Positions 1 to 6,584 are shown, counted from the first letter of the stretch. The stretch: DNA of 10,579 nt from Selenomonadaceae bacterium (GCA_017390245.1 JAFPCE010000204.1:1-10579); one strand, 5' to 3'. Program-made: numbers and translations. The notes: generated by a model not told the origin, from the letters alone.

Positions 1-522
1 ATCAGTGCCGATAGGCCAGTTCATAGGATAAGAACGGATACCCAGCACATTTTCCAGCTCATCCATCAAATCCAGAGGAGCCTTACCGAAACGGTCCAGC
101 TTGTTAACAAAGGTAAAAATAGGAATACCACGCTGTTTGCAGACCTTAAAGAGCTTCTTGGTCTGTGCCTCAACCCCCTTTGCCACGTCGATAATCATAA
201 CAGCGCTGTCCACTGCCATCAAAGTACGGTAGGTATCCTCAGAGAAGTCCTGATGGCCAGGAGTATCCAGAATATTAATGCAGTAATCCTTATAGTTAAA
301 CTGCAAAACAGAAGAAGTAACGGAAATACCACGCTGCTTCTCAATTTCCATCCAGTCAGACACTGCATGGTGCTGAGTCTTGCGGGATTTAATGGAGCCT
401 GCCAGATGAATGGCACCTCCATAAAGCAAAAGCTTCTCCGTTAATGTAGTTTTACCAGCATCTGGATGGGAAATTATCGCAAATGTACGGCGTTTTTTTA
501 TTTCTGTTTGTAAATCTGCCAA
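1..522 (-). CDS. prfC: Peptide chain release factor 3 (RF3), N-terminal part, cut by window edge
   Basis: RF3 is a cytosolic translational GTPase that removes RF1/RF2 from the ribosome after peptide release. The visible 174 codons are the start of the GTPase domain. The P-loop HPDAGKT lies at residues 19-25, switch I with RGISVTSS at 64-71, the G3 motif DTPGH at 86-90 and the G4 motif NKLD at 140-143. The QHHAVSDWMEIEKQRGIS stretch is typical of RF3 and separates it from EF-G. The start is a TTG at 520-522: no ATG lies upstream in frame, a GGGAGGA site sits 10 bases before it, and the protein then opens with the usual RF3 N-terminus. The rest of the gene (family length about 530 residues) lies beyond position 1. 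It follows the chemoreceptor gene by 29 bases and may be co-transcribed with it. Confidence 0.95.
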   Translation of the reverse strand, partial: MADLQTEIKKRRTFAIISHPDAGKTTLTEKLLLYGGAIHLAGSIKSRKTQHHAVSDWMEIEKQRGISVTSSVLQFNYKDYCINILDTPGHQDFSEDTYRTLMAVDSAVMIIDVAKGVEAQTKKLFKVCKQRGIPIFTFVNKLDRFGKAPLDLMDELENVLGIRSYPMNWPIGTD

Positions 523-532
523 GGTAAAGTTT

Positions 533-539
533 TCCTCCC
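533..539 (-). promoter_or_regulatory. Ribosome binding site deciding the TTG start of prfC
   Basis: GGGAGGA on the minus strand, 10 bases ahead of the TTG at 522. It supports the non-ATG start, since no in-frame ATG occurs before the P-loop. Confidence 0.75.
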
Positions 540-551
540 ATAAATCATTTA

Positions 552-1958
552 TTAAATCTTAGTTTTTAAATTCTCTAATTTACCAATAACGATATCTGAT
601 AAATTGGAAATTTCATCCATCAGATTATCTAATTTCTGCTTTTCATTATTATGATATGCATCTATTACCTCAGCGCAGCAGGCATGGAAACGGGCATGAT
701 CTCCGGCGAGCTGCTTAAACTCAGGCAAATCTCCAAACATTTCCTGTCCTCTGCCAGAATACCATTTCCCAAAACGGCATGCGGTATGATCTCGGACATT
801 AGACGCATTTAAATCTATGTTGCCCCACAACATCTGGCTCAGTCGTGCCCGCCACAACAGATGATCAGTTTTGGCTAATTCTACATTTTCCTTGTCAGAT
901 ACAGCCAGGTCCATTTCTGCCAAAGTAGTACGCATCTGGCTGGAGGTCTTCAGGGCCTCATAGACATAACGATTACAGTTACGGGTAGAATCATTCTGGC
1001 GATGTACATCGTCCATGGTGGTACGCAGGGAAGCCGTCATTTCCTGGAAAGCAGCAGACTGCTCCTGCGCCAGTGGTGCCAGCACATTAACGGCATTATC
1101 TATACCATTAAATACACCAGTAAGCTTCTGAGTATGGGTTGATGCCTCCTTAACTGCATCTGCATTATTTTGAAAAGCAGAATCCATCTGAGAAAATTCA
1201 TCTGTAATCTCACTGGAGGTATTCTTGATATTTGATAGATGCTCGCTGATTTCTGACACAGAGGCCTTAGACTGCTCTGCCAGTTTCCGCACCTCTTCAG
1301 CCACTACAGCAAATCCCCTGCCCTGCTCTCCAGCACGGGCTGCTTCAATGGATGCATTAAGCGCCAATAAATTTGTCTGGTTGGCAATATCATTTACAGC
1401 CTCCACCAGATTGTTAATATTAGCAGTATCCCGCTGCAAATGCACAACTCTTTCATGCATATTTCTAAGGCTTGCCTCCGCATTGGCAGTTTCCTTGGAA
1501 ACAATCCCTATGCTATTCTCAGTATTCCCCATAGCCTCCATGCCCAGTTTGGTCTGTTCTGATGTATCTGTGGCTGTTCCTGCCAGGCCCATAATTTCAT
1601 TGGCTAGTCCTTCAACCACCTTGTACATTCCATCCACCCTGGCAGAAACCTGCAGATTTTCTGTAACAATAGTATTTAATGTTTCTGATACCTCAGTAGA
1701 ATCATATACAGATTCATTAATAGTCATCAGTATGTTACGAAGCTCATCTCTCTGTTTCTGAAAACATTCCTGTATTTTCCTGTTTAAGCTTTGCAATTCA
1801 GGAGATGTTAATACAGGTGGCGCCGCATTATAATCACCATTGATAGCCTGCTGCACATATTGCTCCAGGCTGGCTGCCTCCTGTCTTAAGGTGCTGCAAG
1901 AGCCGGTGCTGTTGCCTATATCCTGCTTTTTACTTTTATCAGAACCAAATAAAAACAT
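552..1958 (-). CDS. Soluble methyl-accepting chemotaxis protein with C-terminal CZB zinc-binding domain
   Basis: This 468-residue protein is a cytosolic chemoreceptor: no hydrophobic stretch is long enough for a membrane helix. Residues 1-75 are a short N-terminal region with no recognisable PAS or other sensor domain. Residues about 80-355 are the coiled-coil signalling hairpin, and the near-invariant tip that binds CheA/CheW is at about 188-230 (IANQTNLLALNASIEAARAG, then GRGFAVVAEEVRKLAEQS). Residues about 360-440 are a CZB domain with the expected three-His/one-Cys zinc set: H366, C394 in the HTACRFGKWY motif, and H421 and H425 in DHARFH. CZB receptors of this plan, such as Helicobacter TlpD, sense zinc or oxidants such as hypochlorous acid through the zinc-bound cysteine; a similar role here is inference. 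The ATG has a strong GAGGGAGGGG site. The gene lies 27 bases after pyrD. No che or flagellar gene is in the window. Confidence 0.93.
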   Translation of the reverse strand: MFLFGSDKSKKQDIGNSTGSCSTLRQEAASLEQYVQQAINGDYNAAPPVLTSPELQSLNRKIQECFQKQRDELRNILMTINESVYDSTEVSETLNTIVTENLQVSARVDGMYKVVEGLANEIMGLAGTATDTSEQTKLGMEAMGNTENSIGIVSKETANAEASLRNMHERVVHLQRDTANINNLVEAVNDIANQTNLLALNASIEAARAGEQGRGFAVVAEEVRKLAEQSKASVSEISEHLSNIKNTSSEITDEFSQMDSAFQNNADAVKEASTHTQKLTGVFNGIDNAVNVLAPLAQEQSAAFQEMTASLRTTMDDVHRQNDSTRNCNRYVYEALKTSSQMRTTLAEMDLAVSDKENVELAKTDHLLWRARLSQMLWGNIDLNASNVRDHTACRFGKWYSGRGQEMFGDLPEFKQLAGDHARFHACCAEVIDAYHNNEKQKLDNLMDEISNLSDIVIGKLENLKTKI

Positions 1959-1985
1959 AATTTCCCCTCCCTCGGGATAAAGCCT

Positions 1986-2906
1986 TTAAGCCTTAAGCTG
2001 GCCCACCAGCTGAGAAACATGGCTTAAGCCTCTATTTTCCAGATAATTGTCAATGCCCTCTGCCACAGTCACCACTGCATCAGGATGCACAAAATTTTCT
2101 GCTCCTACTGCTACAGCAGTAGCACCAGCCAATAAAAATTCCACTGCATCCTGGCCAGTGCAAATACCGCCCAGCCCCAGAATTGGAATCTTCACTGTAT
2201 TGGCCACCTGCCATACCATGCGCAGGGCAATAGGCTTCACTGCAGGACCAGACAAACCGCCGGTAATATTGCCTAAAAGCGGTTTCCAGGTTCTGGTATC
2301 AATTACCATGCCTGTTAAAGTGTTAATCAGAGCCACAGCATCAGCACCAGCATCCTCTACAGCCTTAGCCATAACAGTAATATCAGTAACATTCGGTGAA
2401 AGCTTCACAATCACAGACTTTTTCGTATGCTTTTTTACACTTTCAGTGACTGCAGCCGCTGCCTTAGGATCAGTACCAAAAACGATACCGCCTTCCTTAA
2501 CATTAGGGCAGGAAATATTCACCTCAATGCCGTCAATGCCATCCACATCCAGCTTTGCTGCCATAACGCCATAATCCTCCACAGTGTTGGCAGAGAAATT
2601 GGCAATAAACGTAGTATCAGGAGCCTCCTGACGCACTTTGGGCAGAATATCAGAAAGAAATTTGTCAATGCCAGGATTTTCCAGTCCAATACAGTTCAGC
2701 ATACCAGAAGGAGTTTCTGCAATGCGTACACCTTCGTTACCAGCTCTTGGCAAAGGAGTAATGCCCTTAGAAATAATGGCACCCACCTGTTTTAAATCAA
2801 GAAAATCTTTGTATTCCAGTCCAAAGCCAAAGGTGCCTGAGGCACCCATAACTGGAGTTTTCATCTTTATGCCAGCAAAATCAGTTGCTATTCTCTCAAG
2901 GTTCAT
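1986..2906 (-). CDS. pyrD: Dihydroorotate dehydrogenase class 1B, catalytic (FMN) subunit
   Basis: The enzyme oxidises dihydroorotate to orotate, step four of pyrimidine synthesis, in the cytosol. With PyrK it forms the NAD-dependent heterotetramer. The 306-residue length is standard. Visible motifs are GASGTFGFG near the N-terminus, SKGIT with K47, the substrate loop NCIGLENPG at 71-79, N130 and the active-site base C133 in NISCPN (cysteine marks class 1B; class 2 uses serine), K168 in VKLSPN, N195 in the INT motif, and the FMN phosphate motif GLGGI with VGAENF at 244-272. The ATG shares its A with the stop of pyrK (TAATG), and its AGGAGG site lies inside the last codons of pyrK. This implies translational coupling and equal amounts of the two subunits. 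Confidence 0.97.
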   Translation of the reverse strand: MNLERIATDFAGIKMKTPVMGASGTFGFGLEYKDFLDLKQVGAIISKGITPLPRAGNEGVRIAETPSGMLNCIGLENPGIDKFLSDILPKVRQEAPDTTFIANFSANTVEDYGVMAAKLDVDGIDGIEVNISCPNVKEGGIVFGTDPKAAAAVTESVKKHTKKSVIVKLSPNVTDITVMAKAVEDAGADAVALINTLTGMVIDTRTWKPLLGNITGGLSGPAVKPIALRMVWQVANTVKIPILGLGGICTGQDAVEFLLAGATAVAVGAENFVHPDAVVTVAEGIDNYLENRGLSHVSQLVGQLKA

Positions 2907-3697
2907 TATGCAAATACCTCCTCTGCAGGAAATACTGGGCCATCATGGCAAATCTTCCAGCGCTTGCCACTTTGCTTACCCTCAAAGGTGCAGCCTAGGC
3001 ACACGCCAATACCGCAGGCCATGCGCTTCTCCAGGGAAACCTGGCACTCAATGCCCTTTTCCATAGCCATTTTTGCAAGTCCCTCCATCATAATAGTCGG
3101 ACCGCAGATTTTGATATGCTTAATATCATATTTTGCCAGAATATCAGGCAGCGCATCAATAGCAAAGCCCTTTCTGCCAGCAGAACCATCATCGGTAGTA
3201 ACCTCAATGCTGTCAGTGAAATCCTGCAGATATTCCTGCCAGAACAGCTCATCAGCATTTCTGACACCCATGAGAAACACTGGCTTATTCTCTGGATTAG
3301 CCTCTGCTAAATGCCTTGCAGTATAAATCATCGGAGCAATGCCTACACCGCCGCCAATCAGCAGGGTCTTGCCCTCACCTGCAAGCTCAGCCTCAGCAAA
3401 TTTAAAGCCGCCCCCTAAAGGACCCTCCACGCTGATTTCAGAGCTTGGCTCCATGTTAGCCAGCTCCTTAGTACCTTTTCCAGCCACCCGGTAAATCAAA
3501 AGCAGCTTGCCTTCAGCCTTATTTACATCAGCTATGCCAAAAGGACGGCGCAAAAATGTGCTGCCTTCCTCCTTTTTAACCATGACAAACTGGCCTGGCT
3601 GGGCGATTTCCACAACCTTGGGTGCCTGAATAATCATAAAGCGCACATCATCAGACAAAATGCCATTACTGCAAACTAAACCGTTTTCCACTAGCAT
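2906..3697 (-). CDS. pyrK: Dihydroorotate dehydrogenase class 1B, electron transfer (FAD / 2Fe-2S) subunit
   Basis: PyrK passes electrons from the FMN of PyrD through a 2Fe-2S cluster and FAD to NAD. From the ATG at 3697 the protein has 263 residues, usual for the family. An N-terminal ferredoxin-reductase-like FAD domain carries RRPFGIAD at 50-57. The nucleotide domain has LIGGGVGIAPM at 113-123 and ICGP at 197-200. The C-terminal cluster site has C228, C233, C236 and C250 in the pattern CxxxxCxxC...C, all present. A TTG directly before the ATG (3698-3700) could also start the protein, but the GAGGTG site is 8 bases from the ATG and only 5 from the TTG. The gene follows a small membrane protein gene by 27 bases and overlaps pyrD by one base. 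No other pyrimidine gene is in the window. Confidence 0.96.
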   Translation of the reverse strand: MLVENGLVCSNGILSDDVRFMIIQAPKVVEIAQPGQFVMVKKEEGSTFLRRPFGIADVNKAEGKLLLIYRVAGKGTKELANMEPSSEISVEGPLGGGFKFAEAELAGEGKTLLIGGGVGIAPMIYTARHLAEANPENKPVFLMGVRNADELFWQEYLQDFTDSIEVTTDDGSAGRKGFAIDALPDILAKYDIKHIKICGPTIMMEGLAKMAMEKGIECQVSLEKRMACGIGVCLGCTFEGKQSGKRWKICHDGPVFPAEEVFA

Positions 3698-3705
3698 CAA
3701 AACAT

Positions 3706-3711
3706 CACCTC
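3706..3711 (-). promoter_or_regulatory. Ribosome binding site deciding the pyrK start
   Basis: GAGGTG on the minus strand, 8 bases before the ATG at 3697. This spacing favours the ATG over the adjoining TTG at 3700. Confidence 0.6.
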
Positions 3712-3724
3712 ATTATGTTCTGTG

Positions 3725-3934
3725 TTATTTTTTCTTCTGCTTATTTTGCTTATCTTCCTGCAGCTCACGGTCTTTTTTCTCCTTAAACTGCTTGTTCAGC
3801 TTTAAAAGTGCTATTACCGCTATGCCAATGCCAGCAATACTGGCAAAGGGTGCTGCCTCCTCTGGGCCAAATTCGCTAACCAGCCACAGCACCAGCACAA
3901 ATCCCACTAAAGCACTCAGACTCAATTTACTCAT
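3725..3934 (-). CDS. Small two-helix membrane protein of unknown function
   Basis: A 69-residue protein that I do not recognise. Two hydrophobic segments are visible, about residues 5-21 and 27-45, joined by a short acidic loop (FGPEEA). A lysine/glutamate-rich tail from about 46 to 69 ends in KKK. By the positive-inside rule the tail should face the cytosol, giving a hairpin with both ends inside. It is likely a real gene. The ATG has an AAAGGA site 7 bases upstream, a promoter-like TTGACA lies just before it, and it fits exactly between azlD and pyrK, ending about 27 bases before the pyrK ATG. Being the first gene after that promoter, it would be made together with pyrK and pyrD. Nothing in its sequence shows a link to pyrimidine synthesis. 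Confidence 0.72.
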   Translation of the reverse strand: MSKLSLSALVGFVLVLWLVSEFGPEEAAPFASIAGIGIAVIALLKLNKQFKEKKDRELQEDKQNKQKKK

Positions 3935-3964
3935 AACGCATTCCTTTTATTATAACATATTTAT

Positions 3965-3993
3965 CTCATATCAATTTTATCAAATTATGTCAA
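3965..3993 (-). promoter_or_regulatory. Putative sigma-70 type promoter for the small ORF-pyrK-pyrD unit
   Basis: On the minus strand a perfect TTGACA -35 box (3988-3993) is followed after 17 bases by TATGAG (3965-3970, 4 of 6 matches to the -10 consensus). Transcription would start near 3958, leaving a leader of about 24 bases that contains the ribosome binding site. The -35 box starts one base after the azlD stop codon. A second match, TGTTATAAT at 3949-3957 (extended -10), is closer to the gene but would start the RNA inside the ribosome binding site. Confidence 0.5.
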
Positions 3994-3994
3994 C

Positions 3995-4321
3995 TTACAA
4001 AAACTGCTGCAGGCACCAGTAAGCTGCTGCTCCGGCAATAATGCTATAAGCCAGGGATTTTGTTTTAGCTGCTGCCACCACTGCAAAAATTGACGCCAGC
4101 ATTTCAATATTGTCCAGAGCAAAGCGGAAGGTCTTATCTGGTCCGCAGAAAATAGAAGTAAAAATCAATGCCCCGAAAACTGCTGTTGGCACAAACTGCA
4201 GCCATCTTGCAAAAAACTTTGGAAGCTTCTTGCCCCCCAGCAAAGCAAAAGGCAGCACTCTTGGGCCGTAGGAAACCACAGCCGTACCTAAAACACATAG
4301 CAATATTTCATTGTAGCTCAT
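3995..4321 (-). CDS. azlD: AzlD family branched-chain amino acid transport subunit
   Basis: AzlD is the small inner-membrane partner of AzlC; together they export branched-chain amino acids and their toxic analogues (known from Bacillus AzlCD and E. coli YgaZH). The protein has 108 residues, the usual size, with about four hydrophobic segments: 5-20, 42-60, 68-85 and 90-106. The family signature is visible as YGPRVLPFALL at 18-28 and FARWLQFVPTAVFGAL at 37-52. The ATG overlaps the azlC stop in an ATGA (4318-4321), and a full AAAGGAGG site at 4329-4336 lies 7 bases upstream inside azlC. Both point to coupled translation. The substrate is inferred from the family only. Confidence 0.92.
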   Translation of the reverse strand: MSYNEILLCVLGTAVVSYGPRVLPFALLGGKKLPKFFARWLQFVPTAVFGALIFTSIFCGPDKTFRFALDNIEMLASIFAVVAAAKTKSLAYSIIAGAAAYWCLQQFL

Positions 4322-5103
4322 GGCTGTGCCTCCTTTCCTGCACTATTTTCTGCAGCCACTGCGTCCTCAGCTCCACCAGAATCATTTATCCCATTTTTCT
4401 TATGAACTGCCTTCTTGTCTTTATCTGATAACGGCCAGATAAAGGCCGCCATCGCCGCTGCCAGTACAGTAGCCACTACCACATACAGCATATTGTCCAG
4501 CCACAGGGACAGCACCAGAGCCAGCACACCGCCGAAAATGCCCGTAACCACCATCCTGTAATCCGAAAAATGGAAGGACCACAGGCCGATAAACATAGCA
4601 ATCAGTATGTAATTTACCAATGACGTGTCAATATAAATGCTGGCACCTAACAGCAGTCCCAGCACATTGGCCACAATCCAAGAGCTATGGCCAACCATAT
4701 TTACCCCCAGAGCATTTTTCGCCGTCCAGTTCTCGCTTTTACGGGAAAACTGTGTCTGATTCACCGCAAAGCTCTCATCCACTATCTCCTGGGCAAAGAA
4801 AGCCTTGTACAGCTTCGACTCCTGAAATAAATGCTGGTTTAAAATCAAAGCATAGAGAAGATGTCGCAAATTCACAATAAACACCGTTAAAACCACAGAC
4901 AAAATACTGCTGCCAGCCCCAATCATAGCCAGCGAAATAAACTGGCCACTGCCAGCAAATAAGAACACTGCCATAAACAGCATCTGCCATACATCAAAGC
5001 CCACCTTCTGAGCCAGAATGCCACAGGCTATCCCCAGTGGGATATAGCCAAAAATGATAGGCCAGGCTGCCTTCAGCACCTTCTTATTAATATACTCACC
5101 CAA
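4318..5103 (-). CDS. azlC: AzlC family branched-chain amino acid permease
   Basis: AzlC is the main inner-membrane subunit of the AzlCD exporter. The 261 residues carry the family motifs GYIPLGIACGILAQ at 19-32, FLFAGSGQFI at 47-56 and NLRHLLYALIL at 78-88. Further hydrophobic segments lie at about 137-155, 163-180, 184-200 and 204-224. The C-terminal 36 residues (226-261) are hydrophilic, rich in Asp, Lys, Gly and Ala, and look disordered; I do not think this tail is usual for the family. The start is a TTG at 5101-5103 with GGGAG 8 bases upstream (5112-5116); no ATG fits, and the family N-terminus begins straight after it. The gene lies 49 bases after the M29 aminopeptidase gene, with no terminator between, so the two are probably co-transcribed. 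Confidence 0.93.
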   Translation of the reverse strand: MGEYINKKVLKAAWPIIFGYIPLGIACGILAQKVGFDVWQMLFMAVFLFAGSGQFISLAMIGAGSSILSVVLTVFIVNLRHLLYALILNQHLFQESKLYKAFFAQEIVDESFAVNQTQFSRKSENWTAKNALGVNMVGHSSWIVANVLGLLLGASIYIDTSLVNYILIAMFIGLWSFHFSDYRMVVTGIFGGVLALVLSLWLDNMLYVVVATVLAAAMAAFIWPLSDKDKKAVHKKNGINDSGGAEDAVAAENSAGKEAQP

Positions 5104-5152
5104 AAAATCAGCTCCCTAACACCATATCTCTCCCAGTCTTTATCCCACACAC

Positions 5153-6391
5153 TTAGAATAAATCCTGCACAAAATTACCATTGGCAAAAATCTGCACCTG
5201 ACTGCCATCAGCCTTAGTGCCCACAATATTCAAATCCTCAGAACCAATCATGAAATCCTCATGTACCAGCGAATCATTAACCCCATGCTGGGCCAGCTCT
5301 ACGCTGTCCATCTTCTCCCCGCCCTCCAGGCAGGTTGGATATGCCTTGCCAAAAGCCAGATGGCAGGCTGCATTCTCATCAAAAAGGGTATTGTAAAACA
5401 AAATGCCGCTGTTAGAAATTGGCGAATCATACTGCACCAGCGCCACTTCTCCTAAATGCAGCGCCCCCTCATCAGTAGCCAGCAGCTGGTCTAAAATTTC
5501 CTGTCCCTTAGCAGCCACAGCCTTAACCACCTTGCCAGCCTTAAATTCAATACGCATGCCCTCAATGAGATTGCCATGGTAATTTAAAGGCTTGGTTGCA
5601 TACACCACGCCATCTACGCCATTTCGGTCCGGCAGAGTATAAACCTCTTCTGTAGGCATGTTGGCCACAAACATTACATCGTCCCCAGCCTTTTCCGCCC
5701 CGCCAGCCCACAGATGCCCTTCAGGCAGCTTAATCCTTAAATCTGTGCCCAGCTTATTGGTACAGTGCAGATACTGGAACTTCTCCCTGTTTAAGAATTC
5801 ACAGGCCTTCTGCAAAAAACTGATATGCTCATTCCACTCAGCTACAGGGTCATTGCTGCTGTTGATGCGGATAGCCTGCAAAATCGCCTGCCACAGCTTT
5901 TCCTTGGCCTCGTCATCACTAATGCCAGGGAAAACCTTTCTGGCCCAGCCAGCAGTTGGAATAGAAACCACGCACCAGCGCATTTCATTGTTCATCATAG
6001 CTGCCCTGTACTCTGCCAGAGCAAGGCCAGCAGCCCTCTGATTGCGCAGCATTTTATCTGGGTCCACATTTTTAAAAATAGTAGGATCAGAAGCGTGAAT
6101 GGAAACTACTGCTGCTCCCTTTGCCTTAAAATCCATAAACATATCACGGCGCCAGTCTGGAAATTCATCAAATACCTCAGGTGCTGCCTCTTCCAGACGG
6201 ATGCGGGCCACCTGCTCATCAGACCAGTTCACCTTTACATCTCTGGCACCAGCAGCAAAAGCAGCCTCAGCCACCTTCCGGGCAAAAGCCGCACATTCAA
6301 TAGGTGCATTCACCACCAGCAGTTGTCCCTGCTGCAAATTTACACCAGTGCAAACCACCAGCTTGGCATATTTATCTAAAAGCTTATCCAT
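5153..6391 (-). CDS. M29 family aminopeptidase (AmpS/AmpT/PepS type)
   Basis: A cytosolic two-metal aminopeptidase that removes N-terminal residues from peptides. From the ATG at 6391 it has 412 residues, normal for the family. The six metal ligand positions known in M29 are all visible: E249 in MPTEEVYTLP, E315 in HLGEVAL, H344 in ACHLAFG, Y351 in KAYPTC, and H377 and D379 in LVHEDFMIG. No signal peptide is present. An ATG six codons upstream (6409) has no ribosome binding site, whereas AAGGGGG at 6397-6403 lies 5 bases before the chosen start. Numbering from this start also puts the ligands within a residue of where I recall them in the characterised enzymes. The gene heads the minus-strand run, directly downstream of the divergent control region, and precedes azlCD; peptide breakdown followed by amino-acid export is a plausible but unproven link. 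Confidence 0.94.
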   Translation of the reverse strand: MDKLLDKYAKLVVCTGVNLQQGQLLVVNAPIECAAFARKVAEAAFAAGARDVKVNWSDEQVARIRLEEAAPEVFDEFPDWRRDMFMDFKAKGAAVVSIHASDPTIFKNVDPDKMLRNQRAAGLALAEYRAAMMNNEMRWCVVSIPTAGWARKVFPGISDDEAKEKLWQAILQAIRINSSNDPVAEWNEHISFLQKACEFLNREKFQYLHCTNKLGTDLRIKLPEGHLWAGGAEKAGDDVMFVANMPTEEVYTLPDRNGVDGVVYATKPLNYHGNLIEGMRIEFKAGKVVKAVAAKGQEILDQLLATDEGALHLGEVALVQYDSPISNSGILFYNTLFDENAACHLAFGKAYPTCLEGGEKMDSVELAQHGVNDSLVHEDFMIGSEDLNIVGTKADGSQVQIFANGNFVQDLF

Positions 6392-6396
6392 AAAAT

Positions 6397-6403
6397 CCCC
6401 CTT
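6397..6403 (-). promoter_or_regulatory. Ribosome binding site deciding the M29 aminopeptidase start
   Basis: AAGGGGG on the minus strand, 5 bases before the ATG at 6391. The upstream ATG at 6409 has only an AT-rich stretch before it. Confidence 0.65.
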
Positions 6404-6445
6404 ATCCATTAGAAAAATAATTCAATTTTCTCAAGCGTTTTTAAT

Positions 6446-6476
6446 ACTGTTTATATATAATAAGAAAATAAACAGT
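6446..6476. repeat. Perfect 8-bp inverted repeat, candidate operator
   Basis: ACTGTTTA (6446-6453) and TAAACAGT (6469-6476) are exact reverse complements with 15 bases between them. They flank the predicted -10 box of the minus-strand aminopeptidase promoter. The spacer is AT-rich, so a protein-binding site is likelier than an RNA hairpin. The right arm also forms part of the palindrome AAACAGTTT (6470-6478) and of a second inverted repeat. Confidence 0.5.
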
Positions 6477-6487
6477 TTCATTGTCAA
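6457..6487 (-). promoter_or_regulatory. Putative promoter for the M29 aminopeptidase-azlCD run
   Basis: On the minus strand a perfect TTGACA (6482-6487) is followed after 19 bases by TATTAT (6457-6462, 5 of 6). The spacing is longer than ideal, and neighbouring AT-rich hexamers could serve instead. The -35 box coincides with that of the divergent promoter. Confidence 0.42.
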
Positions 6488-6492
6488 ACTGT
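6472..6492. repeat. Perfect 7-bp inverted repeat over the shared -35 boxes
   Basis: ACAGTTT (6472-6478) and AAACTGT (6486-6492) are exact reverse complements with 7 bases between them. The spacer and right arm contain both -35 hexamers (TTGTCA on plus, TTGACA on minus), so a protein bound here could affect both promoters. Confidence 0.5.
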
Positions 6493-6509
6493 CCTATTTA
6501 TATTATCAT
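6481..6509 (+). promoter_or_regulatory. Putative promoter for the M48 peptidase-permease pair
   Basis: TTGTCA (6481-6486, 5 of 6) is followed after exactly 17 bases by TATCAT (6504-6509, 5 of 6). Transcription would start near 6516, giving a leader of about 83 bases whose first bases form a short hairpin. A perfect TATAAT further on (6546-6551) has no usable -35 box. Confidence 0.5.
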
Positions 6510-6516
6510 AAGTTGT

Positions 6517-6534
6517 TAGATAAAGCATTATCTA
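6517..6534 (+). other. Perfect 7-bp hairpin at the predicted 5' end of the peptidase mRNA
   Basis: TAGATAA (6517-6523) and TTATCTA (6528-6534) pair exactly around a 4-base AGCA loop. With transcription predicted to start at about 6516, the hairpin would lie at the very 5' end, where such structures can protect mRNA from decay. It has no T run after it, so it is not a terminator, and as DNA it could equally be an operator. Confidence 0.45.
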
Positions 6535-6584
6535 GGAAAAATTTTTATAATATTTTAAATTACTATTCCACTATTTTAAAAATT

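Noticed and set aside
219..444. Open frames on both strands inside the prfC region
   Set aside because: They overlap the clear RF3 GTPase reading frame in other frames and encode nothing recognisable.
1225..1761. Open reading frame on the plus strand opposite the chemoreceptor
   Set aside because: It lies wholly inside a strongly conserved gene on the other strand, has low-complexity Ser/Ala content and no ribosome binding site evidence.
1972..1998. TTAAGGCTTAA / AAAGGCTTT repeats at the end of pyrD
   Set aside because: They are short, overlap the pyrD stop and lack a T run, so they do not make a terminator between pyrD and the chemoreceptor.
3949..3957. Extended -10 TGTTATAAT as the promoter of the small membrane protein
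   Set aside because: The RNA would begin inside or after the ribosome binding site of the gene; the TTGACA/TATGAG pair leaves a usable leader. It could still matter for pyrK.
6392..6409. ATG at 6409 as start of the M29 aminopeptidase
   Set aside because: There is no ribosome binding site before it, while AAGGGGG lies correctly before the ATG at 6391.
6546..6551. Perfect TATAAT in the leader of the M48 gene
   Set aside because: No acceptable -35 box at 15-19 bases and no TGn extension; the area is very AT-rich, so chance matches are expected.
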